In this document: positions 1 to 11,232 of the stretch, one piece after another | Layout of the letters: the number at the start of each line of letters is the position of its first letter | Numbering within the stretch: the stretch's first letter is position 1 | Assembly: GCF_004337985.1 (NCBI RefSeq) | Contig: NW_021940920.1 | Coordinates: forward strand, 666,549-730,548 | Reading direction: 5' to 3' | DNA: 64,000 nt | From: Pyricularia pennisetigena | Lineage: Eukaryota > Ascomycota > Sordariomycetes > Magnaporthales > Pyriculariaceae | The notes under the pieces: generated by a model | Told to the model about the DNA's origin: nothing | Databases searched by the model: none | What the model saw: only the letters and a program-made list of their open reading frames with translations | Program-made: the position numbers and the translations under genes

Positions 1-253
1 CACGAACCGTTTTCTCCCAACAAACAAAAAGGACACACTTCACGCCGAACAAGTTGAAATTTCGGGACGAAACGCCATATCACACCGACCGAAGTCGTCA
101 TACTTTTAAATCTTTCCTCGTAGACCCGCATAGTATCACATCCAGTCTACACAAGTATCACGGGCGACAAATAAGCTTCTGTTCGCTAGAATTCCGACCG
201 TCTCTGCCGAATATTCGATCCGCCTCGCACATTTCGGCGACCAATCTATCAAG
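1..253 (+). promoter_or_regulatory. upstream and leader region of SED5
   Basis: The stretch before the SED5 start carries no recognisable gene. The start codon context, ATCAAG before ATGGCC, is a good fungal initiation context. No specific transcription-factor site is claimed. Confidence 0.4.
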
Positions 254-1319
254 ATGGCCGTCGCGTCGGTCCAAGACCGGACAGCAGAGTTCAAATCGGT
301 GCTGGCCCAGGCCCAGAAACGACAAGCAAATGCAAAGGCGAGCGCGCAACGGCGCTCCCTCCTGACCGATGCGCAAAAGGCAGACGCGAACGGTGCGCCA
401 CCCAGGAGGTCGGAATTTGCGCGCAGGGCCGCCGAGATTGGCCGCGGAATAGCAGCGACCATGGGGAAACTGGAGAAGCTCGCGCAGCTGGCCAAGAGGA
501 AAACGCTGTTCGACGACAGGCCGGTCGAGATCAACGAGCTCACGTTCATAATCAAACAGGATCTGTCATCGCTCAACCAGCAGATCTCGGGCCTGCAGCA
601 GCTGTCGAGGCAACAACATCCCAAGGCCGACCAGGAGGGCGAGCACAACAAGAATGTCGTTTTCCTGCTTCAAGGGAAGCTTACCGATGTCTCGGCCAAC
701 TTCAAGGACGTGCTCGAGGTGCGGACCAAGAACATCCAGGCATCAAGATCGCGCACAGAAAACTTCATCTCCTCAGTCTCGCAGCATGCGCAACAGCCAG
801 CCCTTCAGTCCTCTGCTAGCCCGCTCTATGGCACACCAAACAGGGGGACTCCGTCGCCGGGCGTGGATTTGTTGACGCTCAACCCGCCGGGTGGGAAAGG
901 CATGGGAGGTGGTCCGGTGGGCGACGAGCAGCTCATGCTGATGGAGGAGGCGCAGCCACACAACGCCTACATCCAGCAGCGAGGCGAGGCCATCGAGGCC
1001 ATCGAAAAGACCATTGCTGAGCTGGGTGGCATCTTTGGGCAGTTGGCCGGCATGGTGTCGGAGCAGAGCGAGATGATCCAAAGGATAGACGCCAACACCG
1101 AAGATGTGGTTGACAACGTCGAGGGCGCGCAACGCGAGCTGCTGAAGTACTGGAGCCGCGTGTCGGGTAACCGCATGTTAATAGCCAAGATGTTTGGCGT
1201 GCTGATGATATTCTTTCTGTGAGTACCTCTTTTTCCCGTGATCTGATTTTGACAAACCCAATAAGCTAGGTTTTTCTAACTTGAAGTCTCGCAGATTATG
1301 GGTTCTCATTGCGGGATAG
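254..1319 (+). CDS. SED5: Syntaxin-5/Sed5 t-SNARE, cis-Golgi
   Basis: Qa-SNARE expected to drive ER-to-Golgi and intra-Golgi membrane fusion from the cis-Golgi. Exons are 254-1218 and 1295-1319; the 76-nt intron starts GTGAGT, carries a CTAAC branch site and ends CGCAG. The product is 329 residues, the usual size for fungal Sed5. The N-terminus (MAVASVQDRTAEFKSVLAQA) matches the conserved Sed5 peptide that binds the SM protein Sly1 in this family. A helical Habc-like part follows, then a Ser/Pro/Gly linker (about 175-225), a SNARE motif (about 237-307, zero-layer Gln near 271 in MVSEQSEM) and a C-terminal anchor (about 309-329). The last eight residues, completing the anchor (LLWVLIAG), appear only after splicing; the unspliced frame stops inside the membrane segment. 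Family membership is firm. Confidence 0.95.
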
Positions 1320-2438
1320 GGATCTGTTCAAACAAGTAAAATTCGAGTGTGACAAGAGCGGCAGTATTATGACTTTTTGGCTCGTCGTGACGGCGACGGC
1401 GAGAAGTTCTCTTTTTCTTTGTTCCCTTCTAACCTTTGCAAAACCTGGGGTTTGTAACACTATCTTGTTTATTGCTTCGTCGTCGTCTTCACACATAGCC
1501 CGAAGGAAACCGCGTACAACCACTTCACAGAGAAAGGCCACATTATCTCTTCACAAAAACTTTTTCAATTTGTATACCATTTCTCAAAAGTACAAACAGG
1601 CCTTCTGGCCGAGCGTTCTGCTGTCCGCTTCCCCACATTGTGCTAAAGGTTTGCCCATGTCAACAGCTACTATTAAGACACGCAAGTAATTAAATACCTG
1701 GCATCAGTTGACGCAACCACCATTCGTCATGGCTTTTTCGGTCAAATCAAGCCCGAGTGGAGAGGGTTGAGATTTTCCGGGTTTGTTTGTTACTCATGAC
1801 ACACATTGCGCCCCCCGCAAATCGTGGGGGGGNGGGGGGGGGGGGGGGGGGGGGGGGGGTCATTGGCCGAAGCCCGCCAGCTCTCTCGGCTATCTTGGAT
1901 TCTCAGGCTTCAGCAAGCACAATGGGGTTGCGATAGTGAGAGGGACACGCCCGAGTCATTGCCTGAACACTGCCCATTATATTCGTCAGAACAGCCCACT
2001 GAACAAGAGAAATGGCACAGGGAGAGCTCGACCGTTTTCCATTTCATTGAGAATCTAAAGTAGGGTGGACTTGTATACCAAAGAAATTGGGTAAATTTTA
2101 TTTGCGCTCAGGAATTAAAGAAGAAAAAAAAAGTACCAGGTCGGGCAGATTTCCGAGTAGCTATCGGAACTTTACCCGAAGCCAACACGATGCGCACCTT
2201 GCCGGTGACGGAACATGTGTAGGAGGGGCTCTGCTTGTTTCCTTCCATGGGGGATCCAGTTTCGTCATTGACCATTTATCCCGGGTCCTATTACCCCTCT
2301 GCCGGTAACAAAAGGACGTTTGTCGTGTCCGCAAATTGTTGTCAAACCAAACCTTTACTCCAGTAGACATAGAATAGAGACGAAAAAAAAAGATACCCAT
2401 ACAAAAAAAAAGACAAAGCAAGAAAAACAATAATCGCA
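1320..2438. other. SED5-aldo-keto reductase intergenic region
   Basis: No gene recognised. It holds the SED5 3' region, a long poly-G tract (1826-1859) and the A-rich leader of the aldo-keto reductase. Short open frames here have no family resemblance and no splice structure that improves them. Confidence 0.6.
1826..1859 (+). repeat. poly-G homopolymer with one N
   Basis: Thirty-four positions of G broken only by an N at 1833. The true length is uncertain because such tracts are prone to sequencing slippage. Confidence 0.9.
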
Positions 2439-3912
2439 ATGGCTGACAAGGACTTTACGCTCAACACTGGCGCCAAGATCCCCGCCTTTGGTCTCGGTAT
2501 GTTTTGCTTTGTCTTTGCAGGAACTCGCAGTAAAAGAAAAAAGAAGAAGAAAAAAACAGTCTATTAACCATGAGCCAATCAACCCCCCAAAAACAGGCAC
2601 CTGGCAAGGCGACAAGGGCGTCATCAAGGAGGCCGTCCTGACGGCCATCAAGAGTGGCTACAGGCTCATCGACGGCGCCTACGTCTACGGCAACGAGCAG
2701 GAGGTCGGCGAGGGCATCCGCGAGGCCATCTCGTCTGGCATCGTCAAGCGCGAGGACCTCTTTGTCGTCTCCAAGTGCTGGGCCACCTACACCACCCGCT
2801 GCGAGCTCGGCCTCGACAAGTCGCTCAAGCTGTTGGGCTTGGACTATGTCGACCTATACCTTGTCGTATGTTGTCTTGCTCCATCTTTTTTTTTTTTTTT
2901 TGGGTGTCTGTCATGCTGTGTATTTTGGGGGATGCGGCGAGTTGCTGGAAACTGACACTGGGCTTTTGGCCATGAATAGCACTGGCCTATCCTGATGAAC
3001 CCCGAAGGTGAGATTTCTCAAATGTTTTTTCTTTTTTTTTTTGGTCCTTTCTAAGAGCATCTTCACAACTAACTCTGGGTACCCAACCTTCAGGCGATGA
3101 TGAGAAATTCCCCAAGCTCCCCGACGGCTCCCGGGACATCATCCGCACCCACAACCACGTCGACACGTGGAAGCTGATGGAGAAGCTCCCGGCCACCGGC
3201 AAGACCAAGGCTGTCGGTGTCTCCAACGTAAGTAATCTTCTCTTAGCCACCCTCGATTCCGCACGTGTCTCTTTTTCCAGACCATGTCCATGTTTCGATT
3301 CCTTTTTTTGGCGCTGGACGATAACATATCCAAAACACAATAAAACAGTACAGCAAAGCATGGCTGGAGCAGCTCCTGCCACATGCCACCATCGTCCCGG
3401 CCGTCAACCAGGTCGAGAACCACCCGCAGCTTCCCCAGCAGGAGCTCGTCGACTTTTGCAAGGAGAAGGGCATTCACATCATGGCCTACTCGCCCCTGGG
3501 CAGCACTGGCGGCCCGCTGCTGACGGCCGAGCCCGTCGTCAAGATCGCCGAGAAGCACAACATCTCGCCCGCCGCTGTTTTGCTCGGCTACCAGAGTAAG
3601 CTGCTTTTCCTTTTTCCTCTTTCCGTCCCTTTTATTATCTTGATAACTTTTCTTTTCTTCTTCTTTTTTTTTGGAAAACAAGAGGTTTCTGACACGGTCA
3701 ACCCATCAGTCGCTCGCGGCATCACCGTCATCCCCAAGTCGGTCAACCCGGACCGCATCAAGGCCAACGCCCAGCTCAAGGACCTCGACGCCGATGACAT
3801 GAAGCTCCTCAACGACTACTCGGAGCAGCTGGCCAAGGATGGCAAGCTGAACCGCTACGTCTTCCCGCCGTTCGGCACCGACTTTGGCTTCCCCGACAAG
3901 GTTGGCCAATAA
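2439..3912 (+). CDS. Aldo-keto reductase (NADPH-dependent, AKR3-like)
   Basis: Predicted cytosolic NAD(P)H-dependent carbonyl reductase of the Gcy1/Ypr1/glycerol-dehydrogenase-like type. Six exons: 2439-2496, 2597-2865, 2980-3007, 3094-3227, 3349-3595, 3710-3912. All junctions are GT-AG and the frame joins cleanly into 312 residues, normal for the family. The catalytic tetrad is complete: Asp45 and Tyr50 in RLIDGAYVYGNE, Lys79 in FVVSKCW, His110 in DLYLVHWP. The cofactor-binding IPKSVNPDRI segment lies near the C-terminus. The third exon is only 28 nt and supplies the catalytic His. The physiological substrate cannot be told from sequence; the D-xylose reductase and glycerol dehydrogenase branches are alternatives. 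It is convergent with the next gene, 237 nt apart. Confidence 0.93.
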
Positions 3913-4149
3913 AAGGCGCCGAAGTTGCGGTGACAGGTGGTTTAAGTCGTATAAGAGAAGCATGGCGTAAGTGGACAATAGAATGTGGAAAACATATCTG
4001 AACATAGATCCAGAAAGGCCTTGACAATTTATACATTAACACCTACCTACCTCATTTGAACATTGTTTTGACAGTCTTTTGGCCATTTTCTCCCGGGTAC
4101 CCTGCACATCCTCTAGCCATTTTCTCTTGCATGCCGTTAGATAGTGATT

Positions 4150-5588
4150 CTAGTTGCCTGTGTATATTGCGTTCTCCTCCCATGGAACACCGAACATGTG
4201 AGAGACGAAACACAGATCTTGAGTCCATGTCTCGGGGTTCGCACGAACAATCGGATCTGGACGGAGTGGCCTTTTGTTAGCACGGAAATCAAGCCGCCTA
4301 GGGAAGAATACATTATATAATGATTGGAAAAGAACAGTGTTGCAAGTGGTGGACCATGGGGCTTGATGATCTTGACCAACTTACAAGCCTCAGCAATGAT
4401 CATGGCGTAGCTCTGAACAATGGCCTGTTTCTTCGGCTCGGCAAGGAAACCGAGCGAACTTTCAAGCTTTTGCTTGCTCGAGAAGTCCACACCAGCCTTG
4501 GCGGCGTGGGCCAGCCAGCGGGTGACGAGAAAATGAGCGCTCCTGTGGAGGACAACCACGTACTCGGGCAGAGAGAAGCGGACCTGGAAAATTTCGACAG
4601 TCAGCTGCATATAGCATGCTTTGAGTGGTACTTTTTAGAAAAAACACCAAAAGAATAAAAGTATTCCCGCGGGGATTAAATTGGGTGTTTTGCTTGCCTT
4701 CATGCAGTTCTGTCTCGCATACCGCTCTCTGTCTTTGGAAATATCCTCACATTCATGGAGCAGAACAAACACGACAAGGAAGAGCGTGTGGAAGGTAGAG
4801 TGGTCGCCGTCCCCGCAGAGGATCGCTTGTAGAGATTGGAGAAACTGCGCTTGGAGTGGCCTGGTCACATGGTCAAGCAGACAGCCCACGGTTTGCACCA
4901 CCTGCCTCGGGGTGGAGATCTTGCACTGAAGCGGATAGCCCTCTTCATGGATAGGCTCCATGCCCAGGGTCTCGGAGCCGCACAGCCAGCTGGATCCCAC
5001 GGTATTGCCTTGGAAGATAGCTCAAGTCAGCTATGCCTGATAGCCGGGGATCTTGAAGGTGCCTTTGCACAGAGACTCACGTATCCCAAACCAGAGCTGT
5101 GAGTATTTCTCAAGAAGCTCCAGCTGCTCAAGGTAGACCTGAGTGCCGGGAAAACCGGGATTGGCCGTCTCAGTGATAGTGCGTAGTTCTGAGAGCTGGC
5201 TTGGAACACAGGAATAGATCAACTGGACAGCAGGGTGAGAATGACGCACCGCCTCCACGAAGCAGTTGCTATTGTTGCGAATATACTGCTGAATGTGGGA
5301 AACGGCTTCCGGAATGTCTGCGATTGCATAAGGAGCCAGCGGGGTGCTACGGCGACTTCCATCAGGGTCAACCCAAGTCCGGGACAGTGCATCATTCTGC
5401 CCCGGGACAAACCGTCGGACTCGAAAGCTCATCGGCTCGGGGCATAGGCCAAGGGAGAGCTCGATAGTCTTGATCTCCGAGTCCTGCCATGTCGGTTCTT
5501 CCTCAACCCCACGACTCGTGAGGCTGAGAGATCCTGGCCTGATAAAATTCAGGTCTAGGAGAGTTGGCTGGAAGTTTGCTTCGCCCAT
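4150..5588 (-). CDS. Fungal regulator-like protein lacking a Zn2Cys6 cluster
   Basis: Four exons on the minus strand: 5588-5081, 5008-4698, 4583-4385, 4256-4150, giving 374 residues. Intron 1 is GTGAGT...CCAAG; intron 2 has a GC donor (AAG then GCAAGC) and ends TTTCCAG after a CTGAC branch; intron 3 starts GTAAGT, has a GCTAAC branch and ends GTCCAG. The last splice restores a frame ending in FVSHMFGVPWEENAIYTGN, the kind of C-terminus (FVSQMF, W, E) I associate with the C-terminal half of many fungal Zn2Cys6 proteins. The middle also fits that region: WLCGSETLGM, STPRQVVQTVGCLLDHVTRP and FHTLFLVVFVLLHECE. No CX2CX6C cluster precedes it, and the sequence upstream of 5588 looks like an untranslated leader. 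Function is not assigned; it may be a truncated regulator or a stand-alone partner. Confidence 0.75.
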
Positions 5589-8500
5589 TTTCGAGTTGAC
5601 AGAGCCAAAGGGGGCTGCTAACTCAGTCCAAGAGTATAACTAGGTGAGTTGGGCGGATAAAAATCAACTATACGCCGTGGCAGACCCTAGGAATGACCGA
5701 GAACAAAAGTTTTAGGGAGGAAGTCAGAGAGATAGAGCAACTAAGCGAGCGAATTTAAGAGGCGATCCCACTGCCATAAGTTCTCGAGACTGTTGGATAT
5801 CGGCCTGGCCTTTTATTTACATTCGAAGTGCGAGCGAGATCAATTCCCCGAGTAAATGTCCGGAGCAACCTTGGGCGAACCATGTCGTGAACAGTCGGCA
5901 GAGTTGGTTTCTCAGTGGAAATATACCTAGGCAAATAGCACATGATAGTTCATTCGTATTCATTGTTACACCCAGTTAGCTGCTTGAGACCGGTGAGTTC
6001 TAATGCTCAGTCACTTTCAAGGAAGGGGGAAAAGTCATGCCACTCAATTGGCAACAATTGGCGGGAAACACCACCACATAGAGTAAAATAGACTGCGCAC
6101 AAACTTGAAGAGGAATCCTGCTGTTGGTGAAACTTTCGACTAGCATGACGATCAGAGGAACAAGGGTAGGATAGATACATCGGATACTTCTATGTTCAAT
6201 AGGAGACCCAATGGTAAGTACCCAACTGGTAGTTGGTACACTGACGACCGCTGTCACTGGACCCATTTGGGAAGTGGTGAATTGAATACTGACTCGTTGT
6301 TCTCTAGGAAAAACGTAAGGAGCCCCCAGCCCCCCGGATTAGCTGGGCGCCTCATGACAGGATCGGAAGGGACCCCTCATCGTCCCGGCTACCCGTCAAC
6401 GCATTGAAAAATCTGCATGGAAATGGATCCGTTTGTCAGTCGAGGGTCCAATAAGAAGACCGACCTCTATCCGTAGAGTACTTTTCATCATGAAAGATTC
6501 ATCATCGTCTGTCTTGTGCCATATCATCTATTCTAGAATCCGATATCTCTTATGTCCACTTTTCTAGACGGCTACTCTTCCCACATTTCCATGGTTCACC
6601 CTGCACTTGGACAGGAAGTTGTTTACTTTGCTTCCTGTCACCGGGGTTCTTCGCCCATTTGAGGCCTTGCCAACGAAGGTGGGTGACACCTAGACACCAC
6701 CGGAACCCATTTATGCATAATATAGTATTTGTAATATTAGACGGGTAGCAGCTTTTTGAACCAGAGTATAGATCCATAAGAGGACCATGGAGACGCAGCT
6801 CTGTCATGATATGATCTGTCACATTTCTCTCCCGAAACCCATCACCTTTGCTTTGCTTTAAGAATATTCATTCGTCCAGCCATGATTTCCCCTCAGTTCC
6901 AGCTTCTCGCCGAGATGCTATCCGGGCACCCAAGATATGCACTGCGCCAGCTTCCAAGAGCTCCCAGGAACTATATCGAGTCAAGTCCTGCCTCACTAGC
7001 CTGTAACCGGGCTATCATCGCTGCAAGGCATCCAGAGGCTCGAGACAAAAGGGAATTTTGATGCGGATCGCACGCATTGATACGGTAGGCGGTGAATATG
7101 GCTGAGACGTGGACAAATTCCCCTACGTCATCGGTCTGAGGATCACGACCCGAAATCCATTAGACCTTTGCAACGCTAATGGATTTAAACCCCCGGAGTA
7201 TCGAGGTGAAAGAAGTTGTGCAGGGATTGCCAAGACTGTGTTTGCCTTGGCGCAACTCATAAGGGATTCCCCCCCTGTCTTCTCGTGGATCAACCGCCTT
7301 CCAAAGCCGTCGAAACGACCCAAGGCGGTTTGTGAGGCCGGACCTGATACTATGATATAGCTCTGCCATCCAGCCAGCCAGTTTACGAAAGCGAAGAAAG
7401 CGCTCAAACCAACAGAGTCCGAATTCGAGCTGTTAGCCTTTCAAGTTCAAATTGCCAGGAAGCCTCCGGAAACTACAATAGCGCGTGCACGAGGAAAGGA
7501 TTGACCGAATACCTACCTACTCAAGCGAGAACGGTCAAGATTTCGCAGTTCTTTGCCCCTCCAATAGAAAAAAAGCCAACACCAAAAGCGGGAGGAAGAC
7601 CGACAACCCACAGAAATCCCATGCAACCATCCATATAGCCCCAAATGCCGGATATGATGGCAGAATCTTGCGGCCAAGTGAGTATTCTCTTGCCTACAAC
7701 AGAGTAAAACCAATGTTCTCCAGTCCGGGGACATACCCCAAACAACATCCCGCTCTTGGAGCCGCCACAACCACAAGAATCAGGAGACAGTAGAGACCCG
7801 CAAAGTCAGCCGGTATTATGACTTTGACCTTTGGATATGTGATAGTTTTGGAATGCTCGAGTGGGCTACAACAAACATCGAACAAAGCACCGTCATGACC
7901 TTGCATGATACCCGCTTACGCCCCTCAATCCCCCTCTCAAAGAAAACAAACAAAAAAAACAAAAGAAAAAAAAGATGGATAGATGCAGCCCTGGTTTGCT
8001 CATTGAATTTCTCAGCAAGTCGACCAGAAGCGACACTATGCAGGGAAATTCAGGAGGAAAGACTTGGCAGATGCGGTGTTACCCTGACGCCCTGACGACG
8101 TGGGAAGAAGAAGTGCAGATGGGCGTGTAGTCCACGTTGTGCATACCCATGCCACTCGAGGCCGGAGGTAGAACTAGCCTACGTACCCTTTGTTGATAAG
8201 ACAATTTTTATCGGTCTAGATGTAGATTGGTCTGACCTGTATCCTGCCGTTGCTTATATGTGCAGTTTCAATGTTCAAGGGCTTGCTACCAGGGTTGTTA
8301 AAAGCGGAAGCTGACGGGGATGGATTTTTGGAACAGGTGCGTGACACCCTCCTTCACTTGCTCTTGGGGCACAGCGTTAGAAGAGATACCGTCAGTTCTA
8401 CAGGTACGGTTTCAATGCAGAACAAAATGATGAAATGGCCAAGATGTAGCAATGCAAAAATGGACAGCAGACAGATCACCACGAATAACGAAAATGAAAG

Positions 8501-9038
8501 TTTCAGCTGCAAATCATCATACCTAATATCATTTTAATTAACTCCAGTTATCTACCACATTAACCGAGTGAAAGGTGCTAAACCTAGTATGTATGTGCAG
8601 CACTCTTGCTCCCTCACCCATTGGGCCCGCCCTCCTCCTGACCGCTTTGTCGTCAAGTAATAATACAAGTACTCAAAATACCAGTCCTTGTCGAAAGTTT
8701 TGACAAGAACAATGAGAAACCAAGAAGAATGAAAAAAAAAGAGGCCTTGACTTTGTAGCCCAAGAATAATAAGAGTCCTGACGCCAAGCCCGTCTTGATA
8801 AACACAGAACAAAAAGGATAGACTTGCTTTTCCTGCTGAGAAATATGACCAGGGAGTGTAAAGACCAGCACTGGCCCAGGCGTCAAACGAGGGTATCATT
8901 AACCGTATTTAACATGAGCGATGCAATATTAGAATATGTACTGAGAAAGGCGCAGGTAGGATATTGCGTCCATATCCACAACCCCCCGGCCATAGGTATA
9001 GATCTTGTTGAAAATGCCGACTATGAATTTCATGTGGT
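5589..9038. other. 3.4-kb intergenic region
   Basis: No gene could be supported on either strand. The first 200 nt upstream of the minus-strand regulator-like gene are pyrimidine-rich in its sense direction, as expected of a promoter or leader. The longest open frames (under 105 codons) show no conserved motif or splice improvement. The end next to SEC2 is its 3' region. Confidence 0.55.
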
Positions 9039-11232
9039 TCATTGGTTTTGTTGAGCGGGAATTTGCAGCTTTGTCTGCTGGTTCGCTCCGTCTGCATCAG
9101 CATCAGTCTCGGCAGTGTTGGTCGCTGGTGGCATCTGCTCCTCCGATAACTTGGGAGGTGGTGTCACCGGTCTCGCCACTTTTTCCTCCATAGCCTCCGA
9201 AGTCGGCGACGTCAGCGAAATGTTCTGAAGGCCCAGACCCTCCGGTTTTGCGTCTGAAGTCTCTGCAGGTACATGGACCGTTTTGCTATCGGAAGACTCA
9301 GAGCTGACCTCCACGGTCGGATTAGAGGGATCCTGGGATTGCGGTTGGTCCTCCATTTGAGGTGCATCGCTTTTGCCCTCTTGGCTGGGCCTCGGGCTCT
9401 TCTCCGGTAACATGGGAGATTTGCCAATCAACATGGGTGTGGTAGGTACGACACCACCGCCAATGCGAGCCCAGAACATCTGCTCTCGTAGCCTTACGCT
9501 CTCTTCCCAAGCAGCCTTGACGGCATCTTCATCGTCAGTTCGCCAATGCCCATCTTTCAGTAGGCGCAAGAAGCCCATAAGATCGCAGGTTGCCCGAACG
9601 CGCACCAAACAGTACGACTTGCAGAGCGGGTATCGCTGCGCTGTGTCCGCATCGCTGGTGCGGAACCGGTAGGTCCGGAGGTGTGCTTCCTCTTTGCGGC
9701 TTTCCCCACATAGTGAACACTCTTTGAACTGCGGTTTCGTGATCGCGACCAGCGAGCCCGGAGTCGCGGGCGGCACCGGCTCGACAACTAGAGTTCCCTC
9801 AGTGATCGCGTTAATGACTGTTCGTCGGCTGAGCCATGACAGACCAGGCGCAATGTCAAGTCTGAGGGTCGGCTCTATGTCTTCAGACAGGACCCTCTTG
9901 AAGAACTTGGTATCTTTCAAGGGTGGCACTGGCACTGCCGCAGCGCCCGAGCCCGCGCTAAGGGCAGCAGAACCAGGCGTGTTTGGAGTTTGTGGTAGTG
10001 AGCCTGAGGATGACGTTGGCACCGTGCTTGCCACAGACGATGTAGATGCATTCGATGGGCTCATGGAGTGACCTGCAGTCAAGCCGAGAGCCGACATTGC
10101 ACTTGCACCGAACGTGCCCGACGGGGGCCTGCTCCTGACAGACAGCCTCTTCGTTGTCTGCACTAGTAGTTTGAAATCTTCGTATGCTGATAGATCGGTT
10201 CGCAGGATCGGCTGGACAAGGTGAGTGAAGCTGGTGGGGTAGGATGGAGATACAGGTTCCGGTAGAGATTCCTCTGCAGCAGACAGTGGAGTGTCGTCGT
10301 CTTTGGAATCGAATCTGCTGAAACCAGGAGATGACGGCGCCGTCAAGGCATTCTGGTCCTCCTGGTCTAGGTGCATCTGCTCCATCACAGCCTTGAGTTC
10401 CGCCAACTGATCATTCTGCAACTTGAGTAGTGTCTCGGTGTTTGCAAGCTGTGATCGCAACTTCTCATTCTTGTTGTGCAAGATTTCTTGCTCCTTCTGT
10501 GCTTCCTCCTTGGCCGCAATCACCATCTTCTGGGCCTCCTCAAAAAGCTGAGTGCTCAACTCTTCCAACTCTTGTTCAATCTTCTTTTTCTGCTGTTCCA
10601 TCTCATATCGTGCCTTCTTTTCATCAGCCACACGACGAAGCAAGTCCTTCTTCTCGGACTCGACCGTTTTGCGGCGCACCCAGACATCCCCGGATAGCAT
10701 TTCTTGCTGCTCAGCGAGACGCCCCTCTAACTGCTTTATTGTTTCCCTTGCATCGTCCAGTTCCGCCCTAGCTCTTGATAGGGTGTCGTCGAGGGTAGTC
10801 TGGTGGTTAATTGCGTTGATGAGCTTTGTGCTCAAGGTTGCGACTTCTTGATCAAGATCAGAGTTGGGGCTTATCGGGCTAGGGAAGCTGTGGGCGCTAG
10901 CGGGGCTCATGGCCCTACTTCTGGGATCCGGTAGAGTGTTAAGGTCCTGCGAATCGTCAAAGTTTCTGGGAGTGGCTGCCGATAGCGATGGCGTTTTTGA
11001 ATTATGGGCAGGGCCCAGGAACGTGCTTGCGTATGCTACGTCGGCCGACATATTTGGTGGCAGGTCGCTGAGCGACGGCGATCTGTGGTGATGGTGGGCT
11101 ACAGTGGCGTCTGCTGCCTTGGTGGCTGCCGCCGGACTGGCAAAGCTGGAGAGCGACCTGAAGTGGCCGAAGGACCGCGAGGACGTTACGCTTGGGCTTT
11201 TGTGTTGGGTCCAGCCAGCGACCGTCACAAAG
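9039..11232 (-). CDS. SEC2: Sec2/Rabin-type Rab GTPase exchange factor
   Basis: Predicted guanine-nucleotide exchange factor for the exocytic Rab Sec4/Rab8, acting on post-Golgi vesicles. The frame codes for about 730 residues: a Ser-rich N-terminus, a long coiled coil (about 125-280) holding the Sec2 signature (EEAQKMVIAAKEE then NEKLRSQL), a Ser/Pro linker, and a C-terminal Rabin-like module (about 520-620) with CSLCGES, a YPLCKSYCLVRVRATCDLMG segment and FLRLLKDGHW. The tail is acidic and Pro/Ser-rich. The start is unresolved. The open frame has no ATG before codon 60 (11051), yet residues upstream of it look coding. A plausible acceptor (CCACCACAG, with an ACTGAC branch) ends at 11233, so a short upstream exon probably holds the true start. 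A strong GTAAGT donor on the minus strand at 11476-11471 is one candidate, but I found no matching ATG exon. Confidence 0.9.
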
